DNA from: Scalesia atractyloides
Taxonomy: Eukaryota; Streptophyta; Magnoliopsida; Asterales; Asteraceae
DNA length: 64,000 nucleotides
Direction: 5' to 3'
Assembly: GCA_947069175.1 (NCBI GenBank)
Contig: CAMTDV010000028.1
Span: 66,696,157-66,760,156, forward strand
Position 1 is the stretch's first letter, and each line of letters starts with the position of its first letter. The notes under the pieces are model-generated. The model saw only the letters and a program-made list of their open reading frames with translations, searched no databases and was not told the DNA's origin. Shown one piece after another: positions 54,563 through 64,000 of the stretch. The translations under genes and the position numbers were made by a program.

Positions 54563-56225
54563 ATGGATGATTTTCCATCCAACACTCCACGAGGCCCTCG
54601 AGCCGAAGGCAAGAACCCAATTCATGCCTCTCGACTTGACGGACTAGTGGAAGAAGCTTCTTCCGGGAATGCCGGAGCTCATCAGGACTCTGGTCATGTA
54701 AACATTCCGGTAACCCCTGGAGGTCAAATGGAGACTCCTTTCATACCAATCACATCGATCTTACCCCCGGGTGAAACTCCGATGTCTTGGTACATCAAGT
54801 CTCAGACGGCTCTGAACGTTGTTTAAGCGCAAATCTGCGCACAAACAAACACTTTTGCTGCCCCAGTGCAGCCAACTGCCCAGGTGCACGCTTCGCCTGC
54901 ACCAAGAATACTGAGCTACGACTTGCCAGCTGAAGTGAGCGTCCCATCTAAACTCCATACCCAAGAGACGGAGTACTCTCAATCGCTGCCTAAACCTGAG
55001 TCTCATACTCGTAGGCGAGCGCCCGTCCACTCGAGGTTGGGCCCGCGTTCCCTCGGGGAGAGGTACACCCAACGTGAGGAGGATAAGACTTATGGCGAGG
55101 GTGATACTGCCAATGTCTTTCACCGGCTGCCAAAGGATCTTGCTGCTTACAGATCTGCGTCACGGCTGGTTACAACTCGGAGGCGGAGTACAACTATAAT
55201 TTGATCTATAGGCCGGCTGAAGCAGCCGAACACTCAAAACTCATCAAGGAAATCGCGCTCGCACCATTGGAGCGCACAAAACTTACCTCCAGGTGGGGAA
55301 GTACAATGGGTTGACAGACCCAGATAACCACCTGCGCCTTTTCACCGGCGTAGGACTGATCGGAGGCTGGACGCTTCCTATGTGGTCTCACTTATTTGTC
55401 TAAACTCTCACAGGCGCTACGCGCCTATGGTTTGACAACTTGCCCACGAGCAAGCTCGAGTCATGGAACGACTTGAAAGACAAGTTCCTGACGCACTTAA
55501 GCCAACAACGGCGTTACGTCAGAGATTCTTCTGACATAATGAACATATGGAGGTGTGATGATGAAAGTCTTGAAAACTTCATCACCCGTATAATAAAGAG
55601 GTGCTGGAGATAGGGGATGTGCACGCAGACCTGATTTGTGCACAGTTCAAGTACGTTGTACGCTGCGACTAGATGATCAAGGTCTTGTCGGGAACTACAG
55701 GTCTCCCAAAAAGCTGGGAGAAGCTTATGGCGGCAGCAAAGGTCTATGCGCAGACGGAGCGCAACCTCAATAATAGTAGACCCCCTACCTCACCACCGTC
55801 CCCAAGACATGAGCAAATGTTTTGGGAAGAAGAATAAGAGTTGGAGATAGCACAGCCAAAACCCACCCTATTCACCGGTCGACGCACACGCGGGCCATCA
55901 ATAAAATCGCTTCCCAGCGAACAGTAAAGCAGGATAATCGTGATCATCAGTGGACCCCACTGATGAAAACACCGGCGGAGGTACTTAGCACCGAGGACCA
56001 CCAATTCAAGCAACCACAGCCGATGCGCAATAAGAAAGATCAAGACCCCAACCTTTTCTGGGATTATCACAATGATATGGGGCATACAACTGATAACTGC
56101 ATCTCCTTGCACATGGAGATCGAGAAAGCGCTCAAAAGTGGGAAGCTCACCCACTTACTGCAAAATGTGCGCAAGAAGGTACGCCAAATCACTCGAGGCG
56201 GCGAGGGCCCGAGTAATAAAAAATG
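54563..56225 (+). pseudogene. Tat-P gag
   Basis: ATG at 54563 (MDDFPSNTPRGPRAEGK) begins a frame that meets TAA at 54824 (a Tyr codon in Tat-M). Further on: KYNGLTDPDNHLRLF, LWFDNLPTSKLESWNDLKD, KVLSGTTGLPKSWEKLMAAA and the zinc-binding-like FWDYHNDMGHTTDNC, in which the first Cys has changed to Trp. Several frameshifts and stops. Confidence 0.82.
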
Positions 56226-56640
56226 AAGTCTGTTCATATGATACAGGGTGGCTCGTCACGCAAGCGCGACCATCAGAAGAGTTGCACGCCTCACTGGCGC
56301 GAGCAGCAGGTCATCTTCCCCGTAGTTCCTGGCATCTTCAGCCATTATCGCACCGATTACATGTTCATAGACCCTAGGAGCTCTATGGACATAATCTATG
56401 AACAGTGCTTCCAACAGCTTGACCCAGAAGACAAGGCGCTCCTGGAGCCGGTGACTTCCCACTAACTGGTTTCTGCAACGAGTTCGTCTTCCCACTGGAC
56501 CAAATTTCTCTTCCGGTGACTCTTTCCGATGGGCGACACTCTCGCACGGTCTCGGTAACATGGTCATGCCTGCGACTTCGAGCCATGACGTATTGGTGGG
56601 CCGGTGCGCTCAACGAGAGTTCAGCATGATCACTTCCACT
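56226..56640 (+). pseudogene. Tat-P aspartic protease region
   Basis: FSHYRTDYMFIDPRSSMDII with YEQCFQQLDPEDK is the active-site region. The expected D-T/S-G triplet reads DPR, so catalysis would be lost. Frameshifts follow near 56455 and 56550. Confidence 0.65.
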
Positions 56641-58060
56641 CCCCATGCCGCCTGAGGGTTTCCCACAGAAACCGAGGTGGACATTATGTACGCAAGGAAG
56701 GAAATCATGTTCGTTGAAGAGGAAACACCGACGAAGCAACCAAAGTCATCATCCAGCGGTGAGCCAGAGAAATGAGTACTAAACACCAAGTACCCTGGAG
56801 CAGACAGTACTACTAGGACCTGCCATGACTCCCGCAATCAAGGCGCGGTTAAAACAACTGTGGTTCCGCAATGTAGATATCTTTGCCTGGTCATTGGCGG
56901 ATATGAGTGGAGTACCGAGGGAAATCGCTGAGCACGCGCTGTACACATTTCCTTCAGTTCAGCCAATCGTTCTGAAGAAGCGTAGCTTCGGTCCTTAAAA
57001 GACCCTGCATTGAACGAGCAAGTTTCAAAGCTCCCCAAGTAGGAATCATCCGAGAGGTACGCTATCAGACATGGGTAGCCAACCCAGTCATGATCCAAAA
57101 GTCCAACACAGTTGGTGCATGTGTGTCGATTTCAAAGATCTTAACAAGGCATGCCCCAAGGACTGCTACGCCTTACCTGAAATCGACAAAAAGGTGGACT
57201 CCCTCGCTTCATTTAGGTGGAAATGTTTCCTTGATTGCTACAAAGGCTACACCAAATCCAAATGAAGAAAGAGGACGAAGACAAGACCGTTTTCCGTACT
57301 GACAAGGGGATCTTTTGTTACACCAAGATGCCCTTCGGATTGCACAACACAGGAGCCACCTATCAGTGCTTAATGGACCACGTCTTCGGGGACGACATTG
57401 GAAAAACCATAGAAGTGTACATTGATGACCTCATCATCATGAGCTCGGATGAGGAGAAGATGCTGACAGACGTTCAAAAATACATCCTTATGCTAGGCAA
57501 ACCTAAAGCTGAACCCCAGCAAGTGCTCGTTCGGAATGGAAGAAGGCAAATTTTTGGGATTCATCGTCACGTGCGATGGTTTCAAAGTTAATGCCGAGAA
57601 AGTGGAAGCAATTCAGCGTATGCCTTCCCCCTCAACTATCAAAGATATGCAACAGTTGGCGGGGTGATTGGGTTACCTGAACAAGTTCTTGGCCAACCAC
57701 GCAATGAAGTCCTTGCCATTCATCAGCACTTTGCGGAACCGTGTAAAGCAAAACAAGTTTCAGTGGACTCCGGATTAGGAGAAAGCCTTCACTCAAATGA
57801 AGGAGTGCTTAATTCAATTTCCTACGCTCACGGCACCGCAAAAGAACGAGCCACTGATACTTTACCTTTCTGCATCAGATATCGCTCTGGGAGCAGTCCT
57901 GCTAGTAGAGCGCGTAGAAATTCAAACTCTGATTTACTATGTCAGAAGATGCTAACCCAGAGACACGATATCCTATGATGGAAAAGCTGCTCTAGCTTTG
58001 GTCCACGCATTCCGTCAGGTTGCGTCGGTATTTTTCAGGAAATGTGATAACAGTTCTCTC
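56641..58060 (+). pseudogene. Tat-P reverse transcriptase and first RNase H
   Basis: CVDFKDLNKACPKDCYALPE, FRWKCFLDCYKGY, KMPFGLHNTGATYQCLMD and the catalytic VYIDDLIIMSS (about 57420) define the reverse transcriptase. RNase H follows with text equivalent to LPFCIRYRSGSSPA in a shifted frame (57840-58000). Only one copy of the polymerase core is present, unlike Tat-M. Frameshifts near 57250, 57480, 57590 and 57665. Confidence 0.85.
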
Positions 58061-58760
58061 GAACTATCACTTAGGCCAAATTTTGTCGAAACCGGACATA
58101 TCTGGTGGTCTAGCAAAATGGACGATTGAGCTTCGTGGACACAACATCTTGTACAAACCACGCCCAGCAATAAAAGGCCAGATTTAGCCGATTTCATTGC
58201 GGAAATACCACACAATAAAGCGCAAGAGTGTGAAGCTGTACAAAACCCAACGCCGGTTGCAGATGACCGCGCGTGGATACTTCACACAGACGGCGCATCC
58301 AATGATGATGGCGCACGGCAGGTCTTCGCCTAATAAGCCTCGACAATCAGGAATTCACCTACGCCATCAGGTTGGATTTCAAAAGTACCAATATTGAAGC
58401 TGAGTACAAAGCGTTCCTGGCAGGCCTTCAGTTAGCAATCAAAATGGGCGCACATAATTTGGAAGCAAACGTCGACTCCCTTTTAGTCACAGGACAGGTC
58501 AACAGCCTATACGATGCAAAAAGCGAAACGATGGCTTGTATCTTGAACAGGCGCAAGCCTTGATAACCAAATTCCAACACTTCAAAATAACCCATGTTAA
58601 CCAAAGCGAGAATAAGCATGCTGACGTACTCAACAAATTAGCCACTACAAGCTTCAAGCACCTCACGCGTGAAGTGCGCATTGAGGTACCCAAGAACCCT
58701 TATGTTCCTTTGCGTCAAGTAAACATCATCGAAGTGGGGAATCCTTCCTAGATGCCTCCC
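58061..58760 (+). pseudogene. Tat-P second RNase H (aRH)
   Basis: HTDGAS near 58280, AEYKAFLAGLQLAIKMGAH near 58400 and VDSLLVTGQVNSLYDAKSE give the Asp, Glu and Asp of a second RNase H. FQHFKITHVNQSENKHADVL supplies the later His/Asp region. This duplicate RNase H marks the Tat/Ogre group. A frameshift lies near 58330 and another after ACILN (58545). Confidence 0.8.
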
Positions 58761-58842
58761 ATAATCATGTTCTTACAACAGGGATCCTCCCTGAAACAAA
58801 GCGGAAGCAAGGAAGGTCCAGAATAAGGCACTCAACTACGAA

Positions 58843-59960
58843 ATGGCGGACGGTATCCTATACCGGAAGTCATACCTCGGACCGCTCCTCCGATGTGTTG
58901 ATCCGCAAGACGCACAGTACTTGATCCGCGAAATAAATGAAGGGTTATGCGGAATTCACGCCGGTCCACGCATGGTTATTGAAAAGATCATGAACGTCGG
59001 TTACTATTGGCCTGGCATGCACCTAGATGCGGTCGAAACACTGCGGAAGTGAGCATCATGCCAGCGCCATGCCCTGAAGACGTTGCGCCCCAAGAATCCT
59101 CTAAACCCCTTGACAACAGCATGACCTTTCCAGCAATGGGCAATCGATTGGTGGTACCTTTCCCAGACGCTCCAGTCGGGTGCAGTTCATAATCGTCGCA
59201 GTCGACTACTTCACCAAATGGGTAGAGGAAAAACACCTTGCATCCACCACAGCAACTGTAGTTCGGAAATTCATTTGGGAGCACATCATATGCCGCTTTG
59301 GTTTACCCCTGCGCATAATGAGTGACAACGGCCCTAACTTCGCAGCTGCAGAACTACAACAATGGATAAAGGAAATGCATATCGAGCATGTCTTCACTTG
59401 GTCGCGCATCCCCAATGGAATGGCTAAGTGGAGAGTATAAACAAGAGCATCGTCGAAGGGATCAAGACGAGATTGGGTACGGCACGAAGAGGCTGGGTAG
59501 CTGAGCTGCCAAGCATCCTTTGGGCTCATCAAACCATGCCAAAAACCAGCACAGGCGAAACGCCTTTCAGCCTAGTGTATGGAACGGAGGCAGTGATTCC
59601 TGCAGAGATAGGCCTCCCATCACCACGCATGCTAGCTGCGCAAATCCAAAACAACGAATACGAGCGCAGACTCGACTTGGACCTGCTAGAAGAAAGGCGT
59701 GAAAACGCCGCTATAAACGATGCAAAATACAAGTCCAAGCTCGAGAAATACTACAACGCGCGAGTCCGCATATGTACCTTTCTACCCTGTGACTTTGTTC
59801 TACGCAACAATGAAGCGTCTAACGCTAAAAGTCCTGGAAAACTCGCACCTAAGTGGGAAGGTCCTTACATTATCCATGAAGTCCTAGGAAATTGCACATC
59901 ACCATTAAACACAAGGACGGAACAAACATCCCTAGGACATGGAATGCGCTAGCAGCTACG
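58843..59960 (+). pseudogene. Tat-P integrase
   Basis: HAGPRMVIEKIMNVGYYWPG begins the zinc-binding HHCC module; the first Cys codon is now TGA (59050-59052). The core has FIIVAVDYFTKWVEEK (Asp), MSDNGPNFAAAELQQW (Asp) and INKSIVEGIKTRLG. A one-base loss at about 59425 shifts the frame at the third catalytic residue, Glu. It ends with LAPKWEGPYIIHEVLG, the tail typical of Tat integrases. Confidence 0.85.
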
Positions 59961-60092
59961 ACGGTGCTACATGTAAATTAGCAAGTTATTATCTTATTGT
60001 CTACGATGTACAAGCTCGAGAAATACCACAACGCGCGAGTCTAAAAAACCGGCTCATATCCCCCTACGGGATGACAAACAGTTAGACAAACT

Positions 60093-61505
60093 TTATACAA
60101 AAAAAGTGATGCAATTAACACAAGTTATAAGGTTACCTAGGGAGATCTTGGCGGTGAGCGTCTCCACACTCCCTTTCTTCCCTATCACCTTCCGCGCAAC
60201 CGTTTTGGAGGGTTGCGCGGAGATGTCACCCTTCGGACGCCTCTTCCATTTGAGAGGCTCCGGGCTGGATTCGACCTCCACCGGGTCGTCCGGATTAACG
60301 ACCGGGGTCTCCATCGGCTTCACCACGGGCTTCTTCACCCCTACAGGCGCAAGACCCTCCCACGAGTCAGATACTACTACATAAGCTTTCCAATGATCAG
60401 ACACAATGCGCTTACCTTTGGGAGGGTCCACCCTGGGTTGAGGCACCTCATTCCCATCCGCCGCGCTGGGGCCCCGCGCGGCTCTTTTTCTTAGATTCAG
60501 GGCGAATGCCCAAGTCTTTCAAAGCGCGTGCACAACGACGCAACAAAAAATGAGTAATCTACAAAGATAACAAAACTCAAGTAATATGAAGTCTTACCAG
60601 ACTCAGGGGGGCCAACAGATCCGCACTCCTGGGGAGTTCAGAATTCTCCAGGATTTGTGTATACCAAGTGGGTTCCTCCGGGCCAAGGGCCACATTCCTC
60701 TCGAAGGCCGCCAAAAATAGTGGCGCCCCTACAAAAGAAAAACACATGTTCAGTCTATGCACAAGGAAAAATCAAGATATACAACAGCAAAGCAAGAATA
60801 CTTACTCCTATCCCCCTGCATATAAACCGGCCTCTGTCGGCGGTTAGGGCTTCCACACCAAACTCATCCCGACTGCCACCAATACCCTCTCCGGCAGTTG
60901 CATCGCCGGGATCTCTTTTAAATCTTTATACCAGGAATCCACCACTGGTATAGGGACGGTCTCCGCCGGAATCTCCTCCACCCCCGAAAGTGCATCCGGA
61001 GGGGATTGACACCAGTCTTCACATAAAAAATTTTTGCCTTCCAATCGTGGTAGGACTTGGGAGGGGAGAACAAAATTTTTTTTACCTGCACACGGTGCTG
61101 GAAAGAATAAAACACTATGGAACAATGGAGTTGGTAAAAAATGCGAAACCGGTCGACGGTTGGGACAGACTCCGTCGCCCGGCACAAAAACTCAAAATGC
61201 TTTATCCTCACCATCCCCGGCGGATTCAACTGGGAGATGTGGAAGTGTAAAAATTCAAAATTACAAGAAAAAAATTTGTCGCCGGTAACCGGAAGTTACT
61301 ATCAGAGAAAAATTAAAAAATAAGATGATATAGCCGGCCGAAGTATCGGCAGCTGTATCACCCTCCGCTAGAAACCGGGCATCCTAGTCCTTGGAGAACC
61401 GGTAGCCGGAAACAATGCGGTCAAAACTAGACTGGCTCCACTTGACCGCCGGTAAAGAGGTCGAAGCCTCTGTAGTAGAAGCAGTCTCTGGACCCCTGGT
61501 CGTCA
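60093..61505 (-). pseudogene. Antisense gene in Tat-P 3' region, 'putative gypsy-type transposon' domain (PF04195-like)
   Basis: Minus-strand text from ATG 61505: MTTRGPETASTTEASTSLPA, FDRIVSGYRFSKD (stop), ARFLAEGDTA, then ISQLNPPGMVRIKHFEFLCR, TVDRFRIFYQL, VKKILFSPPKSYHDWKAKIF and, after gaps, a Pro/Lys-rich tail ending near 60093. The NPPGMVRIxHFEFLC/FYSF/KSxHDWKxKFF pattern belongs to the plant protein domain named Transposase_28. Antisense genes between pol and 3' LTR are known for some Tat elements such as Grande. Its role is unknown. There are at least four frameshifts or stops. Confidence 0.7.
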
Positions 61506-61612
61506 TGAAGATCAAAGAAAAGAAGTTTTGAAGAGGATTTAAAAACTAGAAAACAAGAACTCAAGAAGAATTGCAGATAATTTCAATAGACAATTTGAAG
61601 GAATAAAGAATT

Positions 61613-62200
61613 GCAGGGAACATTTAATGATCAATGCAGAGGGATAGAACGGATATCCCTGGTCGTCTGGGTCGGGCCCAAGGCCCAAACGACCATCTCC
61701 TAAGCCCACTCATTCTCGGCTATTAAATGAGTATCGAACCACAAGGTAAAGGATCAACAATCATATTCAGAAATATACGAACAAACTTATTGCTTGCTAC
61801 TTGAGCTTACTTGCTTATTACTTGCAATCAAACAATACTTATTCTCACGCCGGAGTGTGGTCACGGAGAAAACTCTCCCTTTTCCCGTGACGAGACTAAC
61901 GGTGCTGCTAGTTTTGCAGATCAGTTCGAGTGATATCACCCAGAAGAGCGAGCGAAGAGGCAACCTTTTATGCAGAAATCTCTAGGTTGTAACCAATATC
62001 AGGGGCGAATGTACATCATAATAAGGGGTAGCCTCCGCTACCCCTTGGCGCTCCGGCGGTAGTGAAATTTTGAAAAAATTTGACGTTTTTTTCGATTTCG
62101 TTACCCCTTTCTTTTAAAACATTACCCCTATGAAAGTTGTCTAATCCGCCACTAACTAATATATCCCCGGATATCTCTATGTTCAACCGGTGTTTCTTCA
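61613..62200 (+). mobile_element. 3' LTR of Tat-P, 5'-truncated
   Basis: From TGCAGGGAACATTTAATGA to ACCGGTGTTTCTTCA it matches the last 0.43 kb of the 5' LTR. The first 0.8 kb of the LTR, including the minisatellite, is missing, and the junction lies next to the antisense gene start. It contains the small hAT element 62000-62154. Confidence 0.8.
62000..62154. mobile_element. Small hAT MITE, 155 bp
   Basis: It begins CAGGGGCGAATGTAC and ends CTAATCCGCCACTA, with ACCAATAT (61992-61999) and ACTAATAT (62155-62162) as an 8-bp target duplication with one change. The LTR sequence without it is continuous in the 5' LTR (about 54442). It is related to 41100-41236. Confidence 0.82.
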
Positions 62201-62205
62201 GTAGG

Positions 62206-62784
62206 TTGTATTTTTTATTAATTTTATTATAATTATGTTTGTTATATTTTTTAATCATGTTTTAAATAAAGAAGGTATATAGATTAAAATAATAAATAAT
62301 TAGGTAATCATAATAGGGATTTTAAACCATTAATGTAAGTTAAAGGGATAAACTTTAAAGCTTTCTATGTAATATGCATCCTACATAACGATAATTTATC
62401 ATTACAAAATCTCTATAGGCTTTATACCGCACCATCCAAGGAATACGAATATTGAGGATCTAGTTTGGAGTTTTATCAATAAATTGTACAAGTCATGGTG
62501 CCTTCTTTTTAATGAAAGATGTGAGGTTCGTATAAATGGAATCTTAAATACATGCATGCATTAAAGCAAGCTCATTTTGGGTGTGGGACTATAGAGAGGG
62601 AGGGAGTGACCAGTCACCTAATCAATAGACTTTGACAATAACCATTATAATAATTAGAAGAGAGTTTTGGCTTTTGTCATATTGTCATGGGATGGATTAA
62701 CATTAACGATGACTAACGGTACGAGTATGTGTTAGTAGTATTAGGACTAATATTAGTCTTGACCAACGATGAGGGTATGTGTTA
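62206..62784. other. AT-rich spacer
   Basis: No gene seen. Near 62690-62785 short strings such as GACTAACGGTACGAGTATGTG and GACCAACGATGAGGGTATGT repeat imperfectly. Confidence 0.4.
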
Positions 62785-62789
62785 AATTA

Positions 62790-63393
62790 TGTTAGATATT
62801 TTAGTGTAATTGATATTAACTTGGTGATCAAAGGGAATATGATACACATCGAACAAGTTAGGAGATGCGGGAGGCACGCTTGTTCGGGTAGTTGTAATTC
62901 CAAGTATTCGGGTTGAGCCCTGAAAAGGGGTTCCAAGGGGGCAACGCCCCCTTGGCGGGGGTTCGGGGGCAGCACCCCTAGGAGCAGGGTCTAAGGGCGG
63001 CAGCCCCTAGTGGGGTCCAAGGAGCGGCAGCCGCTGGCTATGAAGCAATTTTAGTTAAATTGCTTTATGGAAAATGCCTTAGAAAATTACTTTTATAAAA
63101 TTCGTCACAATTTTATAGTTAAAAATTAAGGCGGCAATTTAATTAAATTCAAAATCTTAAATCCAACTGCCAATAACTGTCAAGTAGCAGTTATCTCTAA
63201 AAATTCGTTGTGTGTTTTTTTTTTCGTCAAGATCTGGTTCATACGAATCACACACAAAAACGCATACTATTGTTCATTCTCCAAAAATCAGAGTTGTATC
63301 CGATTGAATTATTCTGTAGAACCACCGAAATAATTTGATCTGAAAATGACTACATGCCTCTCTGATGATCCGGTTTCTAAATATCCCCCAACA
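62790..63393 (+). mobile_element. Solo LTR, copia-like, target duplication AATTA
   Basis: It runs TGTTAGATATTTTAGTG to TATCCCCCAACA, 604 bp, flanked by AATTA on both sides (62785-62789, 63394-63398). The middle has a GC-rich stretch with GGGTTCGGGGGCAGCACCCC and related inverted strings (62930-63030), a feature often seen in plant copia LTRs. No internal element sequence is present. Orientation is assumed from general resemblance only. Confidence 0.75.
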
Positions 63394-63398
63394 AATTA

Positions 63399-64000
63399 TG
63401 TTGCGATAGCTCGAGCTAATGGTAGCTTACGATAGCTTTGGCTAATGGTAGTTTATGGTAGCGTCGACTAACGGTAGTTTATGATAGAATTCACTAAATA
63501 ATAACAACGTTATAATAGTTCAATTTAGGTCATTCAAATTAGATAATTATGAATATATTCACAATAAATATACAATACTGGAACTCAAGTGGTTTTTATA
63601 GTTGTTAAAAATAAGAGTAATTGTACTAAAAAATATTGAAACTTGATTATAGTTATTATTTATTGATTTATTGCTTTTATTATATTGATAATAGTCACTA
63701 GAGGTTTCTAATGTAAAAGAGTAAGCTTGCTAGTGTTTGATTGTCCATGGCCTTAAAGATTTAGCAATGAGGGAAAATAAAAATGGTCTCAATGAAATGA
63801 TTGGTTGATATAACACCGGCATATTTTTTACCATTTATTTTGATACTAATTTAGTGATACTAACTACTAACATGATTAGTGACATCCTAACCATACGCTA
63901 TCTAAAAAATGTTTAATTTAAAAAAAAATCTTCAAAACGGTCTTAGAATTTTTCTAAAATACTTATCATTAATAGCGGAAGAATAAAAAAGATTTTCATA
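63399..64000. other. AT-rich spacer with a short imperfect tandem repeat
   Basis: 63400-63485 contains three or four imperfect copies of a unit of about 27 bp resembling GCTAATGGTAGCTTACGATA. The rest is AT-rich without a supported gene. Confidence 0.5.

Larger units (their letters stand above)
53235..62200 (+). mobile_element. Tat-lineage Ty3/gypsy retrotransposon (Tat-P), nearly full-length, inactive
   Basis: Order: 5' LTR 53235-54491, gag, protease, reverse transcriptase, RNase H, second RNase H, integrase, then an antisense extra gene (60093-61505) and a truncated 3' LTR (about 61613-62200). It is flanked by GTACG (53230-53234) and GTAGG (62201-62205), a plausible 5-bp target duplication with one change. 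It is opposite in orientation to Tat-M at 1604-16666 and is of the same family. There are many stops and frameshifts. Confidence 0.85.

Overview
This is nuclear DNA of a flowering plant. It has GT-AG split genes, strongly AT-rich spacers, and nested plant retrotransposons of the Ty3/gypsy Tekay and Tat lineages, Ty1/copia, LINE, Harbinger, hAT and TRIM types. The repeat families look like those of a large eudicot genome, and Asteraceae is my guess from general resemblance only. I see no bacterial, organellar or CRISPR-like content.

Only two ordinary host genes are visible, arranged head to head. PRMT7 (protein arginine methyltransferase 7) is on the minus strand at 21674-25673 with 13 exons, and HINT4 (HIT-domain nucleotide hydrolase) is on the plus strand at 26540-35099 with 6 exons. 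Their starts are 866 bp apart and share one promoter interval. HINT4 is open throughout, but its second intron is 7.6 kb because a copia chimera with inverted LTRs sits in it. PRMT7 has all splice sites but two small frameshifts.

Layout. 1-18107 is a nest of minus-strand retrotransposons. A copia element (LTR 17629-18107) was split by a Tat-lineage gypsy element (1604-16666, continuing beyond the left edge). That element was in turn split by a Tekay-type element (4088-12809, target duplication AAGAT) and by another Tekay LTR at the left edge (1-1603). The Tat element also carries a tandem triplication of its reverse-transcriptase core. 18952-20770 is a decayed PIF/Harbinger element. 21674-35099 holds the PRMT7/HINT4 pair. 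35179-37801 is a solo Tekay LTR with duplication GCTTA, only 80 bp past the HINT4 stop. 37807-53234 is a gene-poor graveyard: a 5S-rRNA-containing TRIM LTR of Cassandra type, hAT and Harbinger MITEs, two truncated LINEs, a MULE relic and a Harbinger-associated Myb relic. 53235-62200 is a second, plus-strand Tat element with an antisense extra gene near its 3' end. 62790-63393 is a solo LTR with duplication AATTA.

The most unusual structure is inside the Tekay-type LTRs (four copies here). Each holds a tandem array of about 167-bp units, each unit carrying tRNA-like Pol III box A/box B signals and a strong hairpin. Two, three, three and four units are present in the four copies. A further tRNA-like module lies in the opposite orientation near the other LTR end. 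This resembles, in concept, the 5S rRNA carried in Cassandra LTRs, but with tRNA-type promoters.
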